Below are positions 47,101-59,509 of a stretch of DNA of 64,000 nt, in pieces; position 1 is the first letter of the stretch; the number at the start of each line of letters is the position of its first letter. This DNA comes from Apostichopus japonicus (Eukaryota > Echinodermata > Holothuroidea > Aspidochirotida > Stichopodidae): positions 23,220,960 through 23,284,959 of the forward strand of contig NC_092563.1 of assembly GCF_037975245.1 (NCBI RefSeq), written 5' to 3'. The translations under genes and the position numbers were made by a program. Under the pieces are notes generated by a model that searched no databases, was not told where the DNA came from, and saw only the letters and a list, made by a program, of their open reading frames with translations.

Positions 47101-50100
47101 TTAGCCTCTGGTCCATCCTTTAAAGGTTCAAGCCCTACAGAAAACAGTCTGGGAGAATTTAGATCTTGGCAACCCCCATGAACCTTTGAAATACTGTGTA
47201 CACCACTGAGTCTTGTTTACATTCACCTGCCCAGACAGGCCAGTTGCACATCATCACATAGTTTTAGGATTTTAACCGGGCAAAAGAGTAATTTTCTTTT
47301 ACGTTTTCTGTTTTCCTGACTTAGGCAGAAGAAAAGGTGGCGTCAAGTACAGTAAAATCTGAATTTAAAAGTTATAGTTGTAGTAAGGCTGACTGCAGAA
47401 AGAAAGGACCAGTACCAGTCACCTGTCCATTTTGTAACTTCCAATTTTGCATGAGGTAGGTCTGCACAGATCAACAGTTGTTTAATATGATAAATAAAGA
47501 ATTTAAACAAAATATGGAGCTATAATTTGTCTGCTGCTTTGTTAAGTTTTGAAAGTAATTGCTATGGAAAATTTTTTTGTTGAATTTTTTGAAGGAATTG
47601 CTTCTGTACTCATTCAAACTTCATTTTTCATTTATCATTTCCCAGTCAGAATTTATGATTTACATACACTTAGATAAATAATGAATTCGAAAAGGAAATT
47701 TGTTAAAGTGAAGAAAGCAGCTTAGTCGAGTGACAATTTTTTGTCGCAATGTGGATTTGTGGCAAGTGTTCTTTAACAAACCATTCAATCATATAATTGT
47801 CTACAGTATAAGATGTTTGATTCATGAAACACTGACTGGATTCACTTATTTGACTGGATACCTACAATTGACATATATTGTTGTATTTTTATCCCTGTAA
47901 TCCCATTGCTATCTGCAATCCCTGTAATTCCATTACTATCGGCAATGCCAAGAATCCCATTTCTAGCTGTAATCCCCGTAATCCCATTGCTTTTCTGCAA
48001 TCCTTGTAATCCCATTGCTTTTCTGCAATCCCCATAATCCCATTACTATCTGCAATCCCTGCAATTCCATTACAATCTGCAATCACTAATCCCATTACTA
48101 ACTGCAATCCCTGTAATCTTATTTGCCTTCTGCCATCCCTGTAGTCTCATTGCTTTCTGCCATCCCCTAAGTCCTATTGCTTTTCTGCAATCATCATAAT
48201 CCCATTACTATCTGTAAACCCATTGCAATCTGCAATGCCAGTAAAACCCATTACTATCTGCAATGCCCGTTATCCCATTGCTTCTGCAATCCTCATAATC
48301 CCATTGCTATATGTAATCCCATTGCAATTTGTAGTCCCTGTAATCCCATTACTAGCTGCAACCCATGTAATCCCATTGTTTTCTGAGCGATGTGAATGCA
48401 ATCCTGCTCAACATTACTGCAGTGCAGCTGTATAGAATTGAAGGAAGGAAATAAAGTGAAACATCCATAGAACAGAACAGAAACAAATGAATAAACGAAC
48501 CCCAGAAATATTGAAACCCCCGAAAGATTTCACACAACAGCTAGATGTTCAGCTCCATGTTGGAATAGGTCAAAGAGACTCTGGCTCCTGAACCAGCCTT
48601 GAAAGCAACATGCCTTCACATGATTCATAGAATATTTCTGCTGTCTGAGTAAAAAAAAGATGAATGTGACTTTAAAAATGAACCCTTACAATACATCCAT
48701 ATGTTAACTAAGGTTGCAATGTGCCAACTAACTGTGCTTGATTCTGGTCTCCCTTCATCTGCTAGTCACAGACATCCTCAAGACCACGACTGCACTAAGA
48801 TGCCGGAAAGGGAGAAGTCTGTTCCGATGGCAGAGACGGCGAAAATGGTCAAAGAAATTCAAGGTAAAAGTTTACTTTAGCGAAGGCTGTTATGTCTGTA
48901 CCATTACGATGCTTTGGCTGTGTTCACAAATGAAGGGAAGAAATTAACCCCTATTTATTTCTCTTGATGAAGTTTTTACCTCATTATTCTTTTCGTAGAT
49001 ATTACTTGGGAATGTTGTATTGTTCAGAGCATCCTTAGAGGGATTCCCCTCACAAATTAAAATGTCTCCAGAGAGTCCTTCACACAGACTAAAATGTCTC
49101 CTGAGAGTTGCCCCTCACAGACTAAAATGTCTCCTGAGAGATGCCCCATCACATACTAAAATGTCTCCTGAGAGATACCCCCACAAAGACTTAAATGTCT
49201 CCTGAGAGATGCCCCCTCACAGACTAAAATGTCTTCTGAGAGATGCCCCTCACAGACTAAAATGTCTCCTGAGAGATGCCCCCTCACATACTAAATGTCT
49301 CCTGAGAGATGCCCCCTCACATACTAAATGTCTCCTGAGAGATGCCCCCTCACAGACTAAAATGTCTCCTGATAGATGCCCCCTCACAGACTAAAGTATC
49401 TCCTGAGAGATGCCCCCTCACAGACTAAAATGTCTCCCGAGAGATGCCCCCTCACATACTAAAATGTCTCCCGAGAGATGCCCCCCCACAGACTAAAATG
49501 TCACCTTCGAGTTTGCTGCACAAGTGGGAATAAATGGACCAAGTTTCCTGTTATCCTGCCAGACCATGACAGCAACATTTGCAAAGAGAAGATGCAGTAC
49601 TTTGCAGAATGAGGCAGTAGCATTTTACATTCAAAACTGTATCGAACGTCACATTCTTGTCATCAAATAAAAGCTCTTCGCTTTCATCATAGCTCGTCAT
49701 CGGACCAACCCACGAAGGCAAACACCAAAGAGTGAAAAGGCAAGACAGACAGCTGCTAAAGTAGCTCTGATGAAAATGAAAATGCATGCAAAGGGAGACA
49801 CTGGGATTCCTCAGGTATTTGTTTCCATCTTTTTGTTTGCTGGGTAATGTTTATAGAAGTTTGTGTGTGTATACACCAATATACAGTGATGCAGCCAACT
49901 GCCATACATATGCAGGGCTATCTATGGTTTACTCTTGCAGTTTAGTGATAAAATACAAAATGTGAGATAAGATAAGGAAAGTGTGTCTAGAAAACCTTGA
50001 TAATACAGTCTAATGCAGTCTAATTGCAGTTTGTGGGAATTTAATTTTTTTGTCTCTCTGAAATGAAAAATAGGAATTGTTATGAGTGGAGGAGATGGGA

Positions 50101-53100
50101 GAGGGAGGTATCTTCTTCCTCTTCTTTACATGAAAGAGAAGCTAACGTGGAACCAGTATCCCTTCAGGAGAAGAAACGTGTATTGTAGCAAGCAGATGTT
50201 AAAAGTTGACTGATTTTCAGGAAAATCACTTTAACCGACCTCGCAACTTAGGCATCTTGCTGCTATTGCCTAATAGTTGCTTCTTGTTTTTTATTTGGTG
50301 TTAACTTTCTTAGTTGCACTTGTAGTAACACAAAGTTCAATGAAAGCAATTGGAATTGTCACTCGTGAAAATTATAAAGTATTTTCCCTTTCCTGCTCTG
50401 GTGCAAATTTTCTTTGCATTCAATATCATTTCAATTGTCTGCACGTTCTCCCAAGGATAGATAAATGTTTCTATATTGATCACGAAACAAGGAGAGCAAA
50501 ACTCTTTAACAAACTGCTTATCTGAAAACCTATGCAGGTAAATATTAATCAGTTTAGAGTGCATACATGTGCACAAAAGAATGCTACAGCAAAAGAATTC
50601 TATGCTGGAAAATACAAATTAGAGGGCCTGATCCCAGGATCTTCTTCAAATGGGAATTTATTACTTCTATCTGTAAGATATTTCCAGTCAGTTTTCCATT
50701 GTTCATTAACTTATATTAATTATATCTAAAATCAAAATTTTTCTTGAAATCCCTCCCTTGCAGCTTGCTGGGTTGTATCGAATGATACTGGGGCGTGGTC
50801 AGTGGTTACACGGTATGCAAGGTACTGTGGATTCTGACTAGAGCCCCACAGCAAAGAATGGCTGTAAAGGGAACGCCAGCAACTAAGGGCTGGATAGCTC
50901 AGTTGGTAGAGCACTGGTCTTGATATCAAGAGGTCACTGACCAGTTTGAATCATGTTCTAGCCATAAATTCATTTGCTCATTTGCTCATTTCCTACTTCT
51001 ATATATAATTATTAATACAAAACAAATTTTTAAAAAAAAGGCAAAAAACAGGTTAACAAACAGAACAAGCAATCTATGGTAGGAGCAATTATCAGAATGA
51101 CTTCTTCATCAGTAGAATAAAGATTTGGTTTCTTTTACTGCTTTCAGCTCGAGAGAGTTTACCTGGAGGTCTGTCTTCCAGCACGGACTACCCTAGACAA
51201 GAAACCATATTTCTTTTCGTCTTCTTGGAGCATCGGTCGGATCGTTGATTGGTTGGCAAACACGCTGAAACTGGAAAACGAGAACGATAAAGAAGGAACC
51301 CAGGTCAGTTAAAGACTTTTGTGTCATGAACTGGTTTCCAAATTTTATCAGTCGATTTCTTTCTACAATGTATGCGTTTGGTAGTTAAGTAGCTATTTAT
51401 TGTGTTAATATGGCCAAGGTTTGATGAACATAATACTAAAATCCCATAACAATGTTTTTGTTTGGAATAATGAAGAAACAGAGAAACAATTTTTTGTTTT
51501 GCATTTTGTGATTGAGTAATATTATCAAGAAAAACTGTCTGAGTGAACAAACTATTTTTTATTGAATTAACTGAAATTGTTAATCGCTTGTTAATTTTTG
51601 TGAAAAAATTAGGGTGTAAGCCTGTGAGGTTGTTTCATCAATGTCAGTCCTACTGGGAGTAATAATAATAATAATAAATTACACTTATATAGCGCTTAAT
51701 ACAGCGTTTCAAAGCGCTTTACAAAGTAGGAAAGAGACAAAGGAAACCAAGGGAAGAAAAAGAAACTAGGAATCAACAGAAATGTTTCAAGTTGCCACTT
51801 GAAAATACAAAGGGAGGGAGAGTCACGAACGTGAAATGGGAGTTTGTTCCAAAGAGAAGGTGCAGCGACAGAAAAGGCACGATCGCCATAACGAGTACGT
51901 GGACCAGGAGTTAATTGCAAACGCGCATGATTGGAAGAGCGAAGCGTAATCGTAGTTGACCATCGCAAAGGAGTAAGAAGGTCAGAGATTGTAAGTGAAG
52001 AGTAAAGCTTGATCGATGTGATGATATTGATGGAAATGCTTCAACAGCCAATCAGGTATTCTGAAGTTAAACAATATCACTGGGGTTTTCAATAGGCAGT
52101 CTATGGGCCACAATGGGCCTGTGAAAGATTTTAATCTACCCCCCCCAAAAAAAAAAAAAATCAGCCAGCAACTATCATGCACTGTGAAAACCAGTTGTGG
52201 GAGGACCTACTCTCAAGCTCCAAACTGGCCTACCCTGCTCTTTGCTCCATGGGGGTATAGGGCTATGTTTTACCTCCGTTTGGCCCTTTACTACAACCAA
52301 ATTTTAAAGGATTGACTGAGATCCCCTGCTGAATCAGTACGTGATTGTTTGCTGACAGGTGTTTGTCGTGTATTTATTCTTCAATTAATATTACATTGCT
52401 GCCATCATCGTTAATGTTTTAGACGATTAATCACCCTGACAGCTAAACTGTGTTTGATGACTACAATTTATGGTACAAAATCCAGCTATTATGTGTCTTT
52501 GAGAATGATTTTGTGGTGAAAAGAAAAGGGAAACACCCAAAAGGGAAAAACCTGAAGCTGCTTTTTTTCCAAAATATTATATTTGATATAATCTGTTAAT
52601 TCAGAGAGAAAAGTTATACCTAATGTTCTTGTATCAATAAAGGAAGATACTACTATGCTTTGAAAATTTTGAAAAACTTGACTTGATTTTGGCTTTTAAT
52701 TGCATTTTGTGTTGTGCATTGGTGCAGAAATAGGGGGAAAACTCCCTCTTGCTTGATGTAATATGCATACTTACCCTCAAAGGGATTAATGATATGCTAT
52801 GGTCTATGTATCAATGGAGTCTTGTAAATTCAATCTTTTGTTGACATTTTTTTCTGGATATGTTTGTATAAATTTTATTATTGCTAAAGCTAGTTTCAAT
52901 AATGACAAAGACAGAGTGTGTACCATAAAGTGATGCTTCTTCCTTGTTCAGTTTTGTAACTTAAATATTTAATCTTTTATAAAAGGATTTCATCAGCAAG
53001 GAAGTAAAATTTAATTAATTTGTTTAATTTACTCATACACAAGGCACACTTAAAGGCAAAGTGAGGTAAATTAATGTGACTTGCAGTGAAATATATAGGT

Positions 53101-53514
53101 TCAGGTCTATAAAAAAAGAATGAAAAAAAAAGCTAAAAACCAAATACATGCCATTTACAAGTAAGGAATTTTAGTTAATTTAATCCTGAATGTTGGGTTA
53201 GATAATTGCGCAATATCAAAGTTAACCAAGTAACAATAAAATAAGTTTGATTTTTTTCAGTAAACTGCAGTAAATATTTAACAACAACATTAAGTCTATC
53301 ACAGCCATTTTTCTTTGTGATTAATTGAAAGCTGTCATTTTTCTTTGAACAGAAGTTGAAATTATTTCACTCTGATACATTTCAAGCTTTCACCATGGAC
53401 ACTAAATTAAGAGACTTGATGAATAAGGAGAAGGACCAGCTGTACTCAGGGAGTGAAGTCATTCTGGATTATGTTCCCGAGGGCTTGGATGATATACAAG
53501 ATATTAACAATTAG
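44146..53514 (+). CDS. ZFAND1: AN1-type zinc finger protein 1, complete, eight coding exons
   Basis: Cytosolic protein that in mammals recruits p97/VCP and the proteasome to arsenite-induced stress granules. Exons: 44146-44200, 45958-46000, 46681-46720, 47325-47455, 48766-48863, 49693-49814, 51148-51303, 53353-53514. They join in frame to 268 residues, the same length as human ZFAND1. It starts MAELFIGQHC with Cys-His ligands of the first AN1 finger running through DFLPFTCSSCNGIFC and LEHRSTAAHNC. A second AN1 finger has Cys pairs in YSCSKADC and TCPFCNFQFC followed by HRHPQDHDC. A basic linker with TAAKVALMKMKMHAKGD comes next, then the C-terminal ubiquitin-like region with LERVYLEVCLP and WSIGRIVDWLA. 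All junctions are GT/AG. Introns carry LINE ends, two minisatellites, a SINE and a probable MITE. The match to the family is visible along the whole length. Confidence 0.95.
44495..44930 (-). mobile_element. Non-LTR retrotransposon (CR1/L2-like) 3' end in ZFAND1 intron 1
   Basis: The - strand open stretch 44559-44915 reads YEERLKELRLMTIEQRHLRQ, TRGHTMKIRPSRVRLEVRRN and VWNTLPQEAVTAQTLNKFKN. This is the conserved C-terminal end of CR1/L2-type reverse-transcriptase proteins. After the stop the element ends in a doubled 10-base unit AGGTAAATCC (44497-44516), typical of a LINE 3' tail. Only the 3' end was inserted. Confidence 0.85.
45108..45398. repeat. Inverted repeat, possible MITE, in ZFAND1 intron 1
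   Basis: AGTATTGCGAAGTTCGGACA at the left (from about 45109) is matched in inverse by TGTCCGAACTTCGCAGTAT (about 45348-45366) and again by CCAAACTTCGCAATACT (about 45371-45387). The doubled right end is unusual. No clear target duplication was found. Confidence 0.5.
46832..47208. mobile_element. Probable hAT-type MITE, diverged target duplication
   Basis: CAGTGGCAGGGGTGG start and CACCACTG end, flanked by AGCCTTAT (46824-46831) and AGTCTTGT (47209-47216), equal at six of eight bases with two transitions. A G-run follows the left end as in the other MITEs. It sits in ZFAND1 intron 3. The call is weaker because only the outer six terminal bases match well. Confidence 0.45.
47892..48400. repeat. 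27-28 bp minisatellite in ZFAND1 intron 4
   Basis: About 18 diverged units of the type ATCCC(T/C)GTAATCCCATTG followed by CTNTCTGCA. Many single-base differences and one-base length changes suggest an old array. Open frames through it on both strands are by-products. Confidence 0.92.
49045..49505. repeat. 34-bp minisatellite in ZFAND1 intron 5
   Basis: About 14 units of ACTAAAATGTCTCCTGAGAG followed by ATGCCCCCTCACAG; some units lose one or two bases. It begins about 180 bases after the splice donor at 48864. Confidence 0.95.
50755..50995 (+). mobile_element. tRNA-related SINE (family B) in ZFAND1 intron 6
   Basis: The right half (50890-50965) is a tRNA-like unit: acceptor halves GGCTGGA and TCTAGCC pair fully and box A is TAGCTCAGTTGG, but the T-arm (GTTTGAATC) and anticodon stem do not pair properly. 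The left half (GGGTTGTATCGAATGATACT, TATGCAAGGTACTGTGG) recurs at 55515. It is therefore a composite SINE and not a tRNA gene. Confidence 0.7.
51655..52035 (-). mobile_element. CR1/L2-like LINE 3' end with (TTA)n tail in ZFAND1 intron 7
   Basis: The - strand reads LLTPLRWSTT across a frame join and then TRYGDRAFSVAAPSLWNKLP and FKWQLETFL, the C-terminal end typical of L2/CR1 reverse-transcriptase proteins. The 3' end AGCGCTATATAAGTGTAATT runs into an ATT trinucleotide tail (51660-51676). It is 5' truncated. Confidence 0.88.
52040..53340. other. Rest of ZFAND1 intron 7
   Basis: AT-rich sequence without recognised exon or repeat; a 13-base A-run follows a C-run at 52139-52160. Confidence 0.5.
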
Positions 53515-54351
53515 TGCTGCTTGGAGGAGGGAGAACATTTATTATTTTTATTAAATTTTTTATTTTATATATATTTATATATTTTTTTTAAACATATTCA
53601 GGTGAGAGTTCATAATTCACTGATTGTTTAAATTTCCTAGAGAGTTACGGGAGATTCTATGAGAGACTCTCTGATTTTGGTAATCACAGATTGCAAGTAT
53701 ATCAGTTATCATTTTATAGATCTGTGTATCATGGTCTAACTTAATGTGGGTATGCATGAACCAAGGGACTTATGAAGAGGTATGGTATCAGGGGGTGGGG
53801 TAGGTGGACAAGGGGTAGGTGGGAGGTAAGTGGGAGTAGAAGAGGGAGAGTGAGATGGTAATGTTGAGAGTGGGTGGGGGATGTGTCCTCTCACCACATT
53901 CCTTTGGCAGGTAAGAGTCAAAACTCTCAAGGCAGGTTGAGAAATGGAGGATGGGGTTGGGGAGATGATGCTGCAGATATTTTCTACATGCTGCTTGTAC
54001 CTGAAACAACAGTGGTATACTTTGAAATTCTGAATTATTTGTTGTTGGTTGCTATAAAATGGTTTCAACATTTTCAAACATGCATGTTCCTATTGTTCGT
54101 TGGACTTTAATGAATAGTGATGTCAAATCTGAAACAGCCTAAATAACACTGCCATGAAATTGGATGATGCAACATAGAAAGTAATGCATATATTATGGCC
54201 TTTTCTTCTCATTTTTTCATTCTACAGAGTATAAATTAAACAATGATAGTAACCCTTTTCAACTGGAGGTTTATAAGTAACCAAGACAACTGCAGTGACT
54301 AAAAACAGCAGCCGTTGTGACCACAAATAGTAGAGTAATGAAGTTATCGGG

Positions 54352-54411
54352 AGCTATATCCAGGAATATTAAGGATTTGAAGCAAATTACTAGAGGCAAC
54401 TTCTTCATGGT
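54352..54411 (+). other. Candidate first coding exon (weak)
   Basis: An ATG opens a 20-codon-plus stretch (MKLSGAISRNIKDLKQITRG and on to FFM) that ends exactly at a perfect GTAAGT donor (54412). The peptide is basic and amphipathic, as a mitochondrial targeting sequence could be. I found no downstream exon to join, so a gene is not established. Confidence 0.2.
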
Positions 54412-54497
54412 AAGTGTACATTTAATCTGCTAATATTTAACGGTTTGTGAATTTTATCAGAACTGAGCAATTAATTTGTAATGAATTATTCACTGGA

Positions 54498-54503
54498 AAT
54501 AAA
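54498..54503 (+). promoter_or_regulatory. Possible ZFAND1 polyadenylation signal AATAAA
   Basis: First plain AATAAA after the ZFAND1 stop codon, about 980 bases downstream, followed by a GT-rich stretch (54540-54600). Earlier use of variant signals cannot be excluded. Confidence 0.35.
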
Positions 54504-55514
54504 TACAGTAAAGTTTCTCATTGCCCCCTTATTCTTGTTTGCGTGCACGTGTTCGTGTGTGCGTGCGTGTGTATGTATGGATGTGTGTATATATTTGTGT
54601 ATGTAATCACTGTCGGATAGATTTTAAAGCCCTCCCTAAGACACAAGACTTATTGAGATGTAATTTTGAATTAGCTCCTTGTGTTCGTAACATATAACAG
54701 TTCCAACATTCAAGTAAATATGCGATCAATTATGTATCTTTAAGTCGTCAACATTAGTGTAACAAGAAACTGAGTATTGCTCAAACAAAATGCATTAATA
54801 CAGTAGTAAACAATTCAGTCATCTAAGCAAGTCTAACAAACAATGAGCTCTTTTCTGTCTAAACATTTATGTGTTTTTTTAAAAGCAAAGCTGTTTTGCT
54901 GGATGTTCTGATAAAATATTTGGTCTGTATATATGTGTTTAAAGCATGTTAGGGAGATGTTACATTGTGAACAAAATTTCGTTTTCATAATTTCAGAAGT
55001 CTGCCCTCACTATTTCTTTCTCTACATTAGTTTTCTCATGTTGCACAAAGAGATTAATTCCTCCAAAAACATGTTACCGTTTGATGTTGGTTCTATATCA
55101 ATTGGTTCTATAGGTTCAATAAGTTCTATATCAATAGGTTGTTCAAATCCAATAGCAGGTGCAGTGCATTTAGCCTGGTTAGCCCAAGGTCACATTTTTG
55201 ACATAATTATGAAGTAACAGTACAATGATGGAAGTTGCTCAGTTTTGTCATTTACAATGTAGCAAAAAGTGCTAATTAATATGAAATGTGTCCGAGTGAC
55301 CAACTTTTTAGAATCAAAGTGTTACTTGTGAACTACTGTACCTGCCTTGCATTCTTGTTTTAAGTATTACTTAGTTCATCTTTACAAATTTTTCACACAA
55401 AATTAATGATCAAACAGGAAAAGACATTTCAAAAGAATTTAACTTGATTTTGTACCTATTTCTCTTGAACGTGGGATATGGTAAATTTGTCTTGGAACTA
55501 CTTTCTATGCTTCT

Positions 55515-55975
55515 TTCTGGGTTGTATTGAGTGGGACTGTGTTGTGATCCCTGGTTACATGTTATGCAAGATGCTGTGGCTTCTGACATTTCATCACTCC
55601 TGACCCCCCCACCCCCCCCCCCCCAGCTAGCAAAGAAATGGTTATATAAGGGTTGCTTACAACTAAAATGCCATTCTCTTCTCTTACTCCCTCCTTTAAT
55701 GTCATGGCTCTTCTTCAAAAGTCTCAGTAAATGCAGACTAGGAACCCTCCTCTGAACATCTTTTGTCACAACTGAATAGAAAACATTCCATCAAAATATA
55801 ACAGATTGTTCATCCCTAAATTGTTGTGTCATCTTTCCACGAAAGATCCCTTTCTTTGAACAGGGCATACAAAACCAAAGGCTGGATAGCATAGCATAGC
55901 AGAGCACAATACTCCTGAGGTCACTGGGTTTAAATCCCATTCTTGCCACAAATTTATTTCCTCTCTTCAAATTGG
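55515..55975 (+). mobile_element. tRNA-related SINE (family B), second copy, interrupted
   Basis: Left half GGGTTGTATTGAGTGGGACT and TATGCAAGATGCTGTGG matches the copy at 50755; right half from about 55882 (GGCTGGATAGCATAGCATAG, box B-like GGGTTTAAATCCC, TTGCCACAAATTTATTTCC) is the tRNA-like part. A C-run and about 200 unrelated bases separate the halves. Confidence 0.6.
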
Positions 55976-55979
55976 TTTA

Positions 55980-58900
55980 TGATTCTCAGTCAGTTTTCTG
56001 TAGTTTGATTGCTTACTTATTACAGCATCTTCATGTTCTGTCAAAGAGAACAAGTCTATAAACTGCAGAAAAAGTGGACAGCTGTATCAGATGTGGGGGG
56101 GGGGCAGGAGGTTGTGGGAGGCAGGTGGAGGAGGTCAAGGAAGATTGTTTACAACTGTAATGACTTTGAATCACTGTATTGTTATTTATTACCTTTTCCA
56201 TTCTCACAGAATTATTTAATTGCTATGCTGCTGCATGCCAGAGCAATAAGGAATAGCGCAGAGTTTTGCTTTTTGGTGTTACTATCGGAAATAGGATTAA
56301 CTGTTGATTATCGATGACCCACTAGTTCACAGCTTTATGTAGTAGTAACATTGAAACAAAGTTGTATGCTAAATGAATCATTTCCAAATATCTTTGTTTT
56401 TATTATCTTTTGTGAAGAAATTTGGTTCCTTTCATTTATATTCCTTTACTCAATCTTTTTTTCTTTTCAAAGTTTTGAGAAACAATAAAACATGGTCTCT
56501 ATAGCAACTATTTTAACTGCGGCATTGGAGTTTGAAAAGTCTTTATTAGATGTCCATGTTCAATGTAAATATTTTAATTTAATTCCCAAATGCTGCAAAA
56601 TTGCAAATCTTTTATCATGTTTATGGTCTGCATCATTATTTTCAGTGTTGAGCAGTTAAAAAACAAAAAAATGTAACAAAATTATAGCAAGATCTGTTTT
56701 TTGCAAATTATCAATAGGAAAGATTTTTTTTTTAAAAGCCTGGATCACAATTGACCATTCTAGGCCAAGAATTTCTCAGTTTTTTCAAGTTTTGCTAGAA
56801 ATAATGAAATTTCTTTAAAAAAAAATCTACTGGCTAAAATTGAGTTCCCACTGATATATTCCTGACGTAAGTTACTGTACATGCAATATGGGGGCAGCCC
56901 AGTAATATTTGCTGATAATAAGCAGTAATATGGGGCTCACAAAATCCTGTGGTATTTAACTAATGATTGTTACCCAATGTCATGTTCTTTACATGTTAAC
57001 ATGTTATGTTCTTTATGTCTACTGGCAGGAATGTGCAACTGCCTCTGTTTTTAACAAAATCCACTGGCATTGAGCCAGTAAATAGCCTGAATTCGGAGGT
57101 CTGAATTCTTTCTTTTTTCTTTCAAAACTACTATTTAGTTTTTTAACTGCATAACAAATTTATCCAAATATCAGAACAGTTTCAGGGATTGAGGTCATTT
57201 TCATAACATTTTTCTTAATGAGTAATTCATATCAGTACATGCTTTGATGAAGTATTGCTTTTGCATTTATGAAAAATTTGAAGGGCCAAAAAATGCTTGG
57301 CCATTCTTTCAGCAGTTCCAGATACCAAAGTTTATATCATGTAGTACTGCTTTAGTTTTGAAATCTGCCTTTAGCAGTGTAGCATAGTTTGGGACCATTA
57401 ATCAACAGAGTACCTGCCAAGGTGATATTTGATGAATGCTAAACATCCATCTGGGTAAGATGCTAATTGATTGTGGTCAGCTTGGACTGTATAGTTGTCA
57501 ACACTGGCTTGGGGGGGGGGGGGGGCACGGAGAGCGTGTTCAGTAAATGGACCATTGCTAACCAAATGTATACAAGACTTTGAGAATACAGTGTTTATGT
57601 CACTCCAAATATTCTATGTCAATAATAAATCATCTAAATAAATTGCCAATTACGTCCACTTGTTATGAAAGACAAAGTTTAGTTTATCAAGATAAGAATA
57701 TTTTCTAGTCGTGTCTGGGTGCCAGATATATATATATATATATGTGTTTCTGTATGTATGACATGTGATGTTAGTTTGTCAATCAAGGTAGCTCAAAATT
57801 TGGGCTATTCTGACACTTAAAATGTACTATGTGATTACTTAGTTAGGATCAAAATTCATTTGATGTCAACAATGATAGAGAGACATTTTGGAAATGCTCT
57901 TTTGTACTGACCTCACAATGCCCCCCTCTCCCCCTCCCCTTTCCCTTCTTAGTGAACACAGAGTAAGCTTTTATAATTCTATCTGAGAGCAACAGAATGC
58001 TGTTTTACCCTGATATTTGGTATGTTGAGATAATGGAAAATGCAGGGTTTAAATTTAAGCTTAAAAAGATATGAGCTTTTAAATACTACAGAGTTACAGA
58101 CAGTTGCAGGCAATGAATAACTGCTTTTATATAGAGAAGGGGAACATGAATTGTATTGTGAGATATTAAAGAAAACAAAGAAAAGCATTAATTGAATTAA
58201 TTACAATAGAAGTCACAGCTGGTCACACCAGCTATATATCTATCTATGCCATGGTACATCGGTATGTACAACGTAATCCTTGGTGTAACCTTTGGATTTA
58301 TTTGTGACCAAAACACACACTTGAGGCAGCCCTGTTTACTTCACAGCAGCATATTAAACATCCCATGTTGTTGAAACTATTTTTAACATTTTTAATATAG
58401 ATTTATTTATAAAAAGAGTCAGCACTCGCATTTTTACGAGACTTGATATTTATCTGATCGAAACATTGTACGTATTACAGTGAAAAATTTGAATTATTTA
58501 TAATTATTTTCTTGTTTTGTCGATGTAGTGTTGTTTCTAAACCAGATATATATCTTTGTATGCACTCAGGTATTTAGAAAATGTTTGGGTGGCAGTCCGC
58601 GAGGGGAATTCCATTAATGTACTTTCACAAGTAAATATCTGACTTTGCACATAGTTAAAAAAGATCAAAATTAAGTACCCAAGAGGGCTCCATACTTCCT
58701 GTAACGGGGGTGTAACGGGGGTGTACATGTCATCACTTGCACGCTTACAACAGATTGAAAGGAGCAGCAGTGATTTTGCTAGATTTTTCTAAACTGAGGG
58801 GGAGGGAGGGGGTGGGGAATTTTGTGCAGGATTTGGGGGCAGTTAATATTTCTCTCTGAGAATTATAGTGGAACGTTTCTTCAATTCGATACAAGAAATA

Positions 58901-59505
58901 TTATTTTGGGTGGTTCATTCCATTCCTTACCCCCCCCCCCCCCCTCATAAAATGTTCAGTAATCTACGGATTGACCTTAAAATGGTGTTTTTCCAGTTGA
59001 GTTTGCTCAATCCTTGATGTTATTCATTTAGTTCTCATAACATGTAGGTCACCACTTTTGAATCTAGTCAAGTTTCATTAACAAAAAAAAAAAAAAATGA
59101 GGAAAATTGTTCATTTGCCTCATTCATGTGATAATACTCAAAATTGTGCAAACTGAATTGAAGCATCAGTTTCCAACCCAATTTAATGGTTGCTGACAAA
59201 ATCCCAGGAACTTTTTCCAACTTGCAATCGTGCTCTGGGACTCCATCTCTTTATAGGATTAGGGTTAAAGGGCCGTAAACTTGGCAAACCTTTAACTAGT
59301 CTACTTTTCTATATTCCAGTTTCAATTCAAATAACAGAGAAAAATTCAATTTCCCTATATGATGTGGTTAATACAAATATTAAAAAAAAAATTCATGGAC
59401 AAGAAAATGTTCAAACTGGAAAAGAATCATTAAATTCTGAGAAATTGAACTGTCGCTGATAGAAAGAAAGAAAAAGCCTAGCGGCTTCATTTAATCAATT
59501 TGATT
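55980..59505. other. Intergenic region without recognised gene
   Basis: AT-rich; short G- or C-runs at 56094, 57511, 57925 and 58930 and a TA run at 57727-57742. Open frames are short and carry no recognisable motif. Confidence 0.5.
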
Positions 59506-59509
59506 TGTA

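Noticed and set aside
49045-49505. CRISPR-like array
   Set aside because: Contiguous 34-bp units without spacers, inside an animal intron; it is a minisatellite. The same applies to the arrays at 8160, 16020, 17132 and 47892.
50889-50965. tRNA gene
   Set aside because: The acceptor stem pairs, but the T-arm and anticodon stem do not, box B is degenerate, and a related copy at 55882 shows it belongs to a SINE.
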